From a virus, in IMG/VR virus record IMGVR_UViG_3300031537_000004, positions 1-40,620 of that record: 40,620 bases of DNA. One strand, 5' to 3'. A program made the translations under genes and the position numbers. How positions within the stretch are numbered: the first letter of the stretch is position 1; each line of letters begins with the position of its first letter. This document shows positions 31,954-37,834 of the stretch, one piece after another. The notes below the pieces were generated by a model that had not been told where the DNA came from, searched no databases, and was given only the letters and a program-made list of their open reading frames with translations.

Positions 31954-32362
31954 AAAAATAAAAAATATTGAATTAAAGACATTTTATGAAGATGGAACAA
32001 TAGAAACAAAAGAATTTGATAATTTTGTTTGTATTGGAATGAGTGTTGATCAAAAAGAAAATAGGATAGATGTAAAAGTAATTAATAGGCTGGATGAAAT
32101 TTACCATGCCCATGTAGCAATAAAACAAATGAAAAAGGTTATAGAAGGAATTGAAAAATCTATTGAAATATGTCCAATAGATAAAATGGCTTTTGATATA
32201 ACTAGTCAAATTTTTTCCATTTTTGAAGAAGAAGGCCTAGAAGGAATAAAAAAAGCATATAAAAATAACGAATTAAATATAACTGAAGATGACTATAACC
32301 ATGCATTAAAGGTTTTTAAAAATGCTCCTAGGCCGGAGGTGAAAAAAAATGGAAAAAAATAA
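31946..32362 (+). CDS. DGT-motif family protein B, 138 residues
   Basis: The paralog of the gene before it: FYEDGTIETKEFDNFVCIGMSVDQ opens, and KMAFDITSQIFSIFEEEGLEGIKKAYKNNELNITEDDYNHALKVFKN ends it. AGAAGGAG precedes the ATG. The two sit in tandem, so duplication is likely. No family recognised. Confidence 0.7.
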   Translation: MSKKIKNIELKTFYEDGTIETKEFDNFVCIGMSVDQKENRIDVKVINRLDEIYHAHVAIKQMKKVIEGIEKSIEICPIDKMAFDITSQIFSIFEEEGLEGIKKAYKNNELNITEDDYNHALKVFKNAPRPEVKKNGKK

Positions 32363-32432
32363 TTGTTATAAAGGATTTGTAACAATTTTAAAAGATGGAA
32401 AGCCAATTGGTCAAATTTATAATAATTTTTAA
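32349..32432 (+). pseudogene. 27-residue stub of the DGT-motif family
   Basis: GGAGGTG and ATG lead a 27-codon frame that reads FVTILKDGKPIGQIYNNF and then stops. It matches just the opening module (x-DG-x-x-x-x-x-x-[ND]NF) of proteins A and B. It ends where the palindrome at 32433 begins, so it looks like a truncated third copy, possibly cut when the accessory cassette arrived. Confidence 0.5.
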
Positions 32433-32471
32433 AGTCGAATCTAACTCAAGTATATTGTGTTAGATTCGACT
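32433..32471. repeat. 13-base perfect inverted repeat with 13-base spacer
   Basis: AGTCGAATCTAAC (32433-32445) and GTTAGATTCGACT (32459-32471) are exact inverted copies. There is no T run after the second arm, so it is not a standard terminator. It marks the left edge of the accessory cassette and could be a recombination or protein-binding site. Confidence 0.8.
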
Positions 32472-32511
32472 AACTTTATATCATTGAATATAAGCTTAAT
32501 ACAAAGTTTTT

Positions 32512-32540
32512 GTAATAATTACGTAATTTAGATTTATATT
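32512..32540 (+). promoter_or_regulatory. Weak promoter-like sequence with central palindrome
   Basis: TTGTAA is followed, after 17 bases, by TTTATA. A perfect 12-base palindrome AATTACGTAATT (32517-32528) overlaps the spacer. It could drive the three-gene cassette under repressor control. The -10 match is poor. Confidence 0.35.
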
Positions 32541-32580
32541 CAATCTAACATAACCAAATAAATATTAAAGGAGAATTAAA

Positions 32581-32859
32581 TTGAAATTATATAAAGATAA
32601 AGAGACGAAAATTATTGAATCAAAATTAAAAAAAATTGAATGTGATAATTGTCATAAATTTATTCAAAACGAGGAATTTTATTATTCGGTTAAAACATTC
32701 CATGCATTATGGGGGAATGATTCGATAGATAGTTTTGAATATTTAGATTTTTGTTGTAATAAATGTCTAATCGAAAATTTATCAAATTATTTAAGTGATG
32801 CTAACAAAACATATAATTATCAAATAGAAAAATGTCTTTATATTGAAAATGAAGATTAA
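32581..32859 (+). CDS. Cysteine-rich putative zinc-binding protein, 92 residues (cassette gene 1)
   Basis: It starts at TTG behind the 17-base leader AATATTAAAGGAGAATT. It has C-x-x-C at 21-24 (ECDNCHKF) and CCNKC at about 62-66, which could bind zinc, and an acidic C-terminus. No family recognised. It is the first of three genes carrying the same leader, so it was probably acquired with them. Confidence 0.65.
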   Translation: MKLYKDKETKIIESKLKKIECDNCHKFIQNEEFYYSVKTFHALWGNDSIDSFEYLDFCCNKCLIENLSNYLSDANKTYNYQIEKCLYIENED

Positions 32860-32881
32860 AAAAATATTAAAGGAGAATTCA

Positions 32882-33313
32882 ATGATAAAAACAAAAAAAG
32901 AAATAATAAAAAAATATTCTGATGAATTTAAAAAGAAATATTTTATACCTGAAAATTATATATTAGACGAAAATGGATTTGGTTATTATAAATCAGGTAA
33001 TGTAATAATGTTAAGTGCTATTCCATTTTTTATAGATTTTGCTATTATTAATAAAAGTAAAAACATAGCACTTAAAATTATATATTTTGATGATTCACTA
33101 AAAGAAAGAGATTTTATTATTCCTTTATATCAAACCGGATTGAAAGGATTAATGATTAAACCTTTTAGATCCAAAGGAATTACCATTGATAGTATTAACG
33201 AATTTCAATATATTAGTTTTTTTTCGGAGTTTTGGAATTTTAATTATAACCTTATGCCTTATTTAGAATCTAAAGAATCAAATGATAACTTTTGGATACA
33301 GAAGATAGAATAA
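32882..33313 (+). CDS. Hypothetical protein, 143 residues (cassette gene 2)
   Basis: ATG behind the second copy of the 17-base leader. It begins with a basic helix, then an alpha/beta domain (GYYKSGNVIMLSAIPFFIDFAII, FIIPLYQTGLKGLMIKPFRSKGITIDSINEFQYISFF). No membrane helix or catalytic motif was identified. It ends on the base that starts the third leader copy. Confidence 0.62.
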   Translation: MIKTKKEIIKKYSDEFKKKYFIPENYILDENGFGYYKSGNVIMLSAIPFFIDFAIINKSKNIALKIIYFDDSLKERDFIIPLYQTGLKGLMIKPFRSKGITIDSINEFQYISFFSEFWNFNYNLMPYLESKESNDNFWIQKIE

Positions 33314-33332
33314 ATATTAAAGGAGAATTAAA

Positions 33333-33938
33333 TTGAGTAAAACAAAAAAGAAACAAGGCAATTCATTATTTTATTTTTCGATATTTATTATTTTATTTTT
33401 TTTGATTATTCTTTATATAAAATATGTAATATTTTTAATGTTAATAGCCGGATCTATTTTTATAACTTATAAAATAATAAAACATAATAAATTAATTAAA
33501 GAAAGAAGAGATTTATTATTAAGAACAAGCTCATTAAATCAATTGTTATATACATTTCAAAATAACCCTTATGATTTTGAAAAATATATTGCAAATTATT
33601 TTAATCTTTCGGGATATAAAAACGTAAAAACAACACTAAAAAGTAATGATTTAGGCAAAGATATAATCATGTATGATGAAAATAATTCTAAAATTATAGT
33701 AGAGGTTAAATTATATAGCAAACATAATTTAATTGATAGGCCGAAGATCCAAAAATTTCATTCGGCAATGATTGATGAAAATGCGGAAGGCATTTTTGTT
33801 ACTACTAGTGATTTTACCGGACCAGCTTATCAATTTTCAAAAAAACATAATATTAATTTAATTAATGGCGATACTCTAATAAAAAATATATTTGCTTTAA
33901 AAGAAAGAATTAATGAAATTAAGACAAAAAAAATATGA
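33333..33938 (+). CDS. Membrane-anchored Mrr-like restriction endonuclease (cassette gene 3)
   Basis: The 201-residue protein starts at TTG behind the third leader copy. Two membrane helices (about 12-29 and 32-49) are followed by an Mrr_cat-type PD-(D/E)XK domain: DFEKYIANYFNLSGYKNV (81-98), then D110 (LGKDIIM), E124-V-K126 (IIVEVKLY) and Q140 in IQKFHSAM, and the closing GIFVTTSDFTGPAYQFSKKHNINLINGDTLI. All catalytic positions appear intact. The membrane anchor suggests action on DNA entering the cell, for example superinfecting phage DNA. That role is inference. Its TGA stop begins an extended -10 box. Confidence 0.82.
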   Translation: MSKTKKKQGNSLFYFSIFIILFFLIILYIKYVIFLMLIAGSIFITYKIIKHNKLIKERRDLLLRTSSLNQLLYTFQNNPYDFEKYIANYFNLSGYKNVKTTLKSNDLGKDIIMYDENNSKIIVEVKLYSKHNLIDRPKIQKFHSAMIDENAEGIFVTTSDFTGPAYQFSKKHNINLINGDTLIKNIFALKERINEIKTKKI

Positions 33939-33944
33939 TATAAT
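33936..33944 (+). promoter_or_regulatory. Extended -10 box overlapping the Mrr stop codon
   Basis: TG-A-TATAAT begins with the TGA stop of the Mrr-like gene. The surrounding TATGATATAATTAA is nearly identical to those at 18831 and 37593. The only thing downstream before the terminator at 33989-34020 is about 45 noncoding bases. Confidence 0.4.
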
Positions 33945-33950
33945 TAAGTC

Positions 33951-34020
33951 GGGTTTTTTATTTTTTAAAATTTTGCTACTTCTTATATAAAAAAGGGATA
34001 TAAATATATCTCTTTTTTTA
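33951..34020 (+). ncRNA. Candidate small RNA of about 70 bases
   Basis: From the predicted start of the promoter at 33936-33944 to the intrinsic terminator there is no open frame. Support is by architecture only. Confidence 0.3.
33989..34020 (+). terminator. Intrinsic terminator after the Mrr-like gene
   Basis: AAAAAAGGGATAT (33989-34001) pairs with ATATCTCTTTTTT (34006-34018) with one G-T pair and a short AAAT loop, followed by T. It ends the cassette. Confidence 0.72.
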
Positions 34021-34050
34021 TGCTTATTTTTATAAATATCTATTGTTGTA

Positions 34051-34079
34051 TTGCCTTTTTTATATGTATTGTTTATAAT
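34051..34079 (+). promoter_or_regulatory. Promoter of the ribbon-helix-helix operon
   Basis: TTGCCT (34051-34056) and TATAAT (34074-34079) with a 17-base spacer. Transcription would begin near 34086, about 20 bases before the gene at 34107. Confidence 0.68.
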
Positions 34080-34106
34080 AAATGTAAATATTAATAGGAG
34101 GTTTAA

Positions 34107-34469
34107 ATGAATAAAAAAACTAATATAACGATAGGCCTGCATTCAGGCACTATTGAAAAAATGAATTCTTATTTGTCTTACACTTTACAACCAAGACAAA
34201 TCTGGATTGAAAATTTAATATTAAATGAAGTGGAGAATAAAAAACCAAAGCTAAAATATAATATTAGCATAATCGATGCCGATTATGAATTACAAATTTA
34301 TAAGGCATATGATTATATATTTTATGGATCTAGTAAAGAATTTATTAAGATTTTAGATGAAAACCAAAAGATTATTATTAGGGCCATGCCAACTCTAAAT
34401 GAGTTAAAAATTAATGGCCAGGTTTTAATATCTGAAGATTCTCCATTTATTTATAGGAGGAAAATATAA
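34107..34469 (+). CDS. Ribbon-helix-helix-type regulator, 120 residues
   Basis: The first 45 residues (NITIGLHSGTIEKMNSYLSYTLQPRQIWIENLILNEVE) have the strand-helix-helix pattern of ribbon-helix-helix regulators. Residues 50-120 are an unrecognised C-terminal domain. It follows a strong promoter and AGGAGG, and may control this accessory operon. Confidence 0.65.
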   Translation: MNKKTNITIGLHSGTIEKMNSYLSYTLQPRQIWIENLILNEVENKKPKLKYNISIIDADYELQIYKAYDYIFYGSSKEFIKILDENQKIIIRAMPTLNELKINGQVLISEDSPFIYRRKI

Positions 34470-34470
34470 A

Positions 34471-34839
34471 ATGTCAATGTATCATTTGATATATGGAATG
34501 AATCCATACAGCGACATAATATTATCAATGCTTGAAATAGATATAAAAAAAGTTGAAAGGTTCCGGGACGTTGGAATTGATTATCAAAATAATCAAATTT
34601 GGGTATATACCCGGACCGGTGGTAGTAATCGGCAACTTTATAAAAACAAAATTTTAACAAAAAATAAATATTATTTAAATAATAAAGATGATTCATACGA
34701 CCGGACCTATGCCGAATACAATTTCTGTATTCCTGAAGAATTCAAAGATATAATACATAAATTTAGTAAATATAACAGGGATCGGGTTGATTGGGAATCA
34801 AAATTTAAACATATGGAGGAAAAAATGAATGAAAAATAA
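34471..34839 (+). CDS. Conserved phage hypothetical protein, 122 residues
   Basis: MSMYHLIYGMNPYSDIILSMLEI, VERFRDVGIDYQNNQIWVYTRTGGSNR and the later YDRTYAEYNFCIPEEFKDII are a pattern I recall from many phages and prophages of Bacillota. No biochemical function is known. It is complete and well placed behind AGGAGG. Confidence 0.78.
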   Translation: MSMYHLIYGMNPYSDIILSMLEIDIKKVERFRDVGIDYQNNQIWVYTRTGGSNRQLYKNKILTKNKYYLNNKDDSYDRTYAEYNFCIPEEFKDIIHKFSKYNRDRVDWESKFKHMEEKMNEK

Positions 34840-35176
34840 CAAAAATGTTACCAATGAGCCTAAAACGGCATTACCAAATTATCCCTTTTCGCATGTAAAT
34901 ATAGAATTAACAAATGATGCTATTGATGAATGTTTTTGTTTGACAGTGCATGGAGTTAAACATTATTTACATTCTAATACGGTCCAAAATCTTTGTATTA
35001 TGCTTATATCCGGTTTATTGAAATGGGAAAAAGCGGCCGAAAATTTATATTATGGGAAAATTCCAAACTGGCATTATACTCAAGAATTATTAAAGGAAAT
35101 TGCCGAGGAAAAAAATGATTTATTATCAAAGCTAGAACAATTAAGACTTTTATTTAATTCTATGAAAGGGGAATAA
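34829..35176 (+). CDS. Hypothetical protein, 115 residues
   Basis: It has a polar N-terminus, then HVNIELTNDAIDECFCLTVHGVKHYLHSNTVQNLCIMLISGLLKWEKAAENLYYG and a helical end. It overlaps the upstream gene by 11 bases. The pattern occurs in phage small-gene clusters, but I cannot name a family. Confidence 0.6.
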   Translation: MKNNKNVTNEPKTALPNYPFSHVNIELTNDAIDECFCLTVHGVKHYLHSNTVQNLCIMLISGLLKWEKAAENLYYGKIPNWHYTQELLKEIAEEKNDLLSKLEQLRLLFNSMKGE

Positions 35177-35380
35177 ATGAAAAATTTTATAAAAGCTCTA
35201 AATATTTTATTAAAATATGAAAAGCCTAATTATCCGTTTCATTGCGAGCATGATATTTTATACATTTGCATATCACCTAAAAATATATCTTTAGAAGATA
35301 TAAAAAAATTAGATGATTTACAAATACATGCGGATTATGAAGAGGATCATTTTTTTAGTTACCATTATGGCAGCGCATAA
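35177..35380 (+). CDS. Conserved small phage protein, 67 residues
   Basis: HDILYICISPKNISLEDIKKLDDLQIHADYEEDHFFSYHYGSA has the pattern of a widespread small phage protein ending in F-x-S-[FY]-x-[FY]-G-S. Function unknown. The gene follows its neighbour without a gap; AAAGGGG precedes the ATG. Confidence 0.7.
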   Translation: MKNFIKALNILLKYEKPNYPFHCEHDILYICISPKNISLEDIKKLDDLQIHADYEEDHFFSYHYGSA

Positions 35381-35398
35381 ATAGAAAGAAGGTATAAA

Positions 35399-35758
35399 AT
35401 GGAAAAAAAAGAAGTTGAAAAATGTAAAATTGAAGCCTGTTACAAGGATGGAACCAGTGACATTTACGAAACAAATATATTTTTTTTTACTGGCAAGATT
35501 CTTAAAGGTGATGGAAGCGGAATGATTGTACTTAGCTTAGGATATGAATTATACGATTTTTATAGAATATTAAAAACTATGGAGAGGAAACGAAAAGAAA
35601 TTTGCAAGGCAATATTTAAAGCCTATCCAAATTACAACGAAATTTTTAAAATATTTGATTTTGTCAATAAGAATGGCCCGGATGGATTAAAAAAGGAAAA
35701 TTTTAATGTTTCCGAAGAAGAATTTAATAATATAAAAAATATGTTTTCAAAGGAATAA
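35399..35758 (+). CDS. DGT-motif family protein C, 119 residues
   Basis: CKIEACYKDGTSDIYETNIFFFTGKI opens, and IFKIFDFVNKNGPDGLKKENFNVSEEEFNNIKNMF ends it, the same plan as proteins A and B at 31552 and 31946. The gene lies 3 kb from them, so the family is dispersed. GAAGGT precedes the ATG. Confidence 0.68.
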   Translation: MEKKEVEKCKIEACYKDGTSDIYETNIFFFTGKILKGDGSGMIVLSLGYELYDFYRILKTMERKRKEICKAIFKAYPNYNEIFKIFDFVNKNGPDGLKKENFNVSEEEFNNIKNMFSKE

Positions 35759-35760
35759 AA

Positions 35761-36240
35761 ATGGAAAAAGCTTATAAAAAATATTGTTATAATTGCAATG
35801 ATTTTATAAATATTGTTATAAAAGAAGAAAAATGCAATATTAAAATAAAAAAAGATGAAATTATTTTTAATACAAAAATGGCATATTGTAAAAATTGTAA
35901 TAAAAGAATTCATGTTAATTTTTTAGAAGATGAATTAATTAAAAAAGCAAATAAAATATACAGAGATAAAAAAAATATTATACAAATTAGTGAAATAGAA
36001 CTTTTATTAAAAAAATATGCCATAGGACATAAACCATTATCTAATTTATTAGAATGGGGAGAAAATACAATTGGAAGATATTTAAAAGGATTAACTCCAA
36101 ATATTGAATATAGTAATAAACTTAAAAGCCTTTTTAATATAGCAAATATGGAAGAATTATTAGAAAAAAATAAAGATTATATAACTAAAATAGCATATAA
36201 AAAAATAAAAAATTCTATAGATAAATTAAGAAAGGAATAA
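35761..36240 (+). CDS. Zinc-ribbon plus helix-turn-helix protein (PanA/MqsA-like regulator domain)
   Basis: The 159-residue protein has C-x-x-C at 9-12 (CYNCND) and C-x-x-C at 43-46 (YCKNCNK), then an HTH (about 75-105, LLLKKYAIGHKPLSNLLEWGENTIGRYLKG). This order and the L-L-x-W-G-E-x-T-I-x-R-Y motif match the N-terminal regulator half of antitoxins of the Panacea (DUF4065) group and MqsA-like antitoxins. The usual C-terminal Panacea domain is absent. A three-base gap to the next gene suggests the two work as a pair. Confidence 0.75.
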   Translation: MEKAYKKYCYNCNDFINIVIKEEKCNIKIKKDEIIFNTKMAYCKNCNKRIHVNFLEDELIKKANKIYRDKKNIIQISEIELLLKKYAIGHKPLSNLLEWGENTIGRYLKGLTPNIEYSNKLKSLFNIANMEELLEKNKDYITKIAYKKIKNSIDKLRKE

Positions 36241-36242
36241 AA

Positions 36243-36713
36243 ATGGAAAAAAATTGTAAATTATCAAAAGAATTAAGTACAAAATATAAGGCTAAAAAAA
36301 ATGAATGTACTGATAATAGCTTTAAAATATGTAAATATGAAAAATTAGATTTATGTATAGGATTTATAGAGCATGAAAATTATTATTTTATTCATCTATG
36401 GAATATACATAATAACAAAATTGTTGATACTACCCTTCCAGATGATGAAAAAGATTATAATTATATTGAAATTATGAGAATTAATAATTTTGATGTAATC
36501 AAGAAAAAAATATCTGATAGTTATAAAGTAATTGGATTAATAGAAAAAAAATTATCAATCTTAAAAGAGGAAAATGTTGGAGGGTTTTCTATTTCTCTGG
36601 CAACTAATTTTAAAATTTATAGAGAATCTAAGACTGAACACGAATTTTGTTGTTTAAGTGCGCTTGCAATGTTTTCTGAAAATATAAAAAGAATGGAATA
36701 TGAATTTATTTAA
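36243..36713 (+). CDS. Possible transglutaminase-like protein, 156 residues, partner of the zinc-ribbon/HTH gene
   Basis: NECTDNSFKICKYEKLDLCIGFIEHENYYFIHLWNIHNNKIVDTTL contains a C...H-x-W-N...D-x-T arrangement (C22, H61, D70 or nearby) seen in papain/transglutaminase-like proteins. The remainder is helical and unrecognised. It starts three bases after the HTH gene behind AAAGGAAT. If the pairing is a toxin-antitoxin-like system, this would be the effector. That is speculation. Confidence 0.6.
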   Translation: MEKNCKLSKELSTKYKAKKNECTDNSFKICKYEKLDLCIGFIEHENYYFIHLWNIHNNKIVDTTLPDDEKDYNYIEIMRINNFDVIKKKISDSYKVIGLIEKKLSILKEENVGGFSISLATNFKIYRESKTEHEFCCLSALAMFSENIKRMEYEFI

Positions 36714-36724
36714 AAAGGAGCAAT

Positions 36725-36943
36725 ATGTTTTATTTTGTTTTTAATATTGAATTTAAAAATATTGAATGGTCCGGCCAAATATATGTTAGAAAAAATGAAA
36801 CAATAAAAGAATCAATAAAAAGACATTTTCCAGATTGGAAAGAAAATGACGATTTTGGTGTTAGTAAAAATTATTGTGTATATATCAAAAATATTTTGGT
36901 CGAAGATTTATTAGATTATTTAAAAGAAAATGGATTTGCTTAA
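36725..36943 (+). CDS. Hypothetical protein, 72 residues
   Basis: A small alpha/beta protein (MFYFVFNIEFKNIEWSGQIYVRK, then SIKRHFPDWKENDDFGVSKNYCVYI, then LLDYLKENGFA). AAAAAGGAGC precedes the ATG. No family recognised. Confidence 0.58.
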   Translation: MFYFVFNIEFKNIEWSGQIYVRKNETIKESIKRHFPDWKENDDFGVSKNYCVYIKNILVEDLLDYLKENGFA

Positions 36944-36948
36944 ATAAA

Positions 36949-37021
36949 GGGTCTTCCCTATCCCCTAAAGGCTAAAATTTATATATATAGAGAGAAATTC
37001 CCGGTAGGGGATAGAGGACCT
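36949..37021 (+). promoter_or_regulatory. Structured RNA leader or terminator
   Basis: The segment CTATCCCCTA (36958-36967) pairs exactly with TAGGGGATAG (37005-37014), and the flanking GGTC (36950-36953) pairs with GACC (37017-37020), giving a long, GC-rich stem closed by an AT-rich 37-base loop with its own small stem. It begins six bases after the preceding stop and ends just before the next ribosome site. It could be an attenuator, riboswitch-like leader or terminator. Confidence 0.6.
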
Positions 37022-37043
37022 ATAAAAAAAAGGGGGGATAAAA

Positions 37044-37220
37044 TTGATTGTTTTAATTTTCAAAGTAATTTTTGAAATGATTTTTTTTGATAAAGAACAG
37101 GGATTAAATATTTTTTTATTAACTAATAAAGAGTGTAAAAAATATAAATTAAATGGTAAAAAAAAAGATCATCCAGACAATGATCCATTCCCTATCTATT
37201 TAGGAGATGAAAAAATATAA
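37044..37220 (+). CDS. 58-residue hypothetical protein
   Basis: TTG start eight bases after AGGGGGG. The N-terminus is hydrophobic (MIVLIFKVIFEMIFF), possibly membrane-associated, and the rest is lysine-rich with a DHPDNDPFPIYLGDE end. No family recognised. It is the last gene before the hairpin array and is controlled by the structured leader just upstream. Confidence 0.5.
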   Translation: MIVLIFKVIFEMIFFDKEQGLNIFLLTNKECKKYKLNGKKKDHPDNDPFPIYLGDEKI

Positions 37221-37318
37221 GATATTCCTTAAGTATAATTAACAGTATACCATTGAAGAGTAATAATGTATAATGTTCTTAGTAATTTATAAATCCACAT
37301 TGTAAATAAAACTATAGT

Positions 37319-37348
37319 AAAAATACCCATAAACTTATGGGTATTTTT
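37319..37348 (+). terminator. Hairpin 1 of the array
   Basis: AAAAATACCCATA pairs with TATGGGTATTTTT around AACT. It ends in a T run, so it is a strong intrinsic terminator in both directions. Confidence 0.8.
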
Positions 37349-37446
37349 ATTGTTTTATGTATATATTTATTATATATTATATATAGACTGTAGTTATTTA
37401 AAATTAAGTTGTATAACATCTGCTCAAAAGCCAGTAAAATGCATTC

Positions 37447-37480
37447 AAAAATATTCACTCTTTAAAGGGTGAATATTTTT
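37447..37480 (+). terminator. Hairpin 2 of the array
   Basis: AAAAATATTCACTC pairs with GGGTGAATATTTTT (one G-T pair) around TTTAAA, with a T run. An extended -10 box follows within two bases. Confidence 0.8.
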
Positions 37481-37481
37481 A

Positions 37482-37490
37482 TGTTATAAT
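37482..37490 (+). promoter_or_regulatory. Extended -10 box A of the array
   Basis: TG-T-TATAAT lies directly after hairpin 2. It would start a transcript near 37497 that ends at hairpin 3. Confidence 0.5.
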
Positions 37491-37496
37491 AATGTT

Positions 37497-37585
37497 GTTG
37501 ATTACTTTATATTAAAACTTCTAATATTTGTGTTTTGCGAATTAGTTTTGTTCCTAAGAACTGTACTTTTTAGTACAGTTTTTAG
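37497..37585 (+). ncRNA. Candidate small RNA A, about 85 bases
   Basis: This is the interval from the predicted start of box A to the T run of hairpin 3. There is no plausible open frame. Support is by architecture only, without known family. Confidence 0.4.
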
Positions 37586-37590
37586 TTTTT
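37559..37590 (+). terminator. Hairpin 3 of the array
   Basis: AACTGTACT pairs with AGTACAGTT around TTTT, followed by TTT and a further T run. It ends transcript A. Confidence 0.8.
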
Positions 37591-37592
37591 TA

Positions 37593-37601
37593 TGATATAA
37601 T
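37593..37601 (+). promoter_or_regulatory. Extended -10 box B of the array
   Basis: TG-A-TATAAT, with surrounding TATGATATAATTAA, the same context as at 33936 and 18831. It would start a transcript near 37608. Confidence 0.5.
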
Positions 37602-37607
37602 TAAAAA

Positions 37608-37697
37608 AAATCACTAAAAACTTGTACTTTTTTGATGGCAATAATTTTGAATACTAGTTTAAACTAAAAATATCCATAGGTCGAATGGATATTTTTA
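37608..37697 (+). ncRNA. Candidate small RNA B, about 90 bases
   Basis: Interval between box B and the T run of hairpin 4, with no plausible open frame. It is not similar in sequence to candidate A. Confidence 0.4.
37666..37696 (+). terminator. Hairpin 4 of the array
   Basis: AAAAATATCCAT pairs with ATGGATATTTTT around AGGTCGA. An extended -10 box follows two bases later. Confidence 0.8.
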
Positions 37698-37706
37698 TGT
37701 TATAAT
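37698..37706 (+). promoter_or_regulatory. Extended -10 box C of the array
   Basis: TG-T-TATAAT right after hairpin 4. It could make a short transcript of about 55 bases ending at hairpin 5, or serve the methyltransferase by read-through. Confidence 0.5.
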
Positions 37707-37712
37707 ATTTAT

Positions 37713-37767
37713 AATGTTTTTTCATTTACTATTTAAAAAAGCCGATTAAATTATAATCGGCTTTTTC
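37713..37767 (+). ncRNA. Candidate small RNA C, about 55 bases
   Basis: Interval between box C and hairpin 5. It is the shortest unit and is mostly terminator. Confidence 0.3.
37735..37767 (+). terminator. Hairpin 5 of the array
   Basis: AAAAAAGCCGATTA pairs with TAATCGGCTTTTT around AATTA. It is the strongest of the five and separates the array from the methyltransferase gene. Confidence 0.85.
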
Positions 37768-37834
37768 CCTTGCAAACGCTTAAAATACAAAATTTAAAAG
37801 GCATAAAAAAATTATACCATATATAGAGGGAAAA

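Larger units (their letters stand above)
37221..37834. other. Gene-free region with five hairpins and three extended -10 boxes
   Basis: No open frame longer than a few dozen codons with a ribosome site was found here. It holds five intrinsic-terminator hairpins, centred near 37334, 37464, 37570, 37681 and 37751. Three of them (the second, third and fourth) are followed within a few bases by TG-N-TATAAT. The architecture suggests a tandem series of short transcripts, each ended by its own terminator. Confidence 0.75.
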
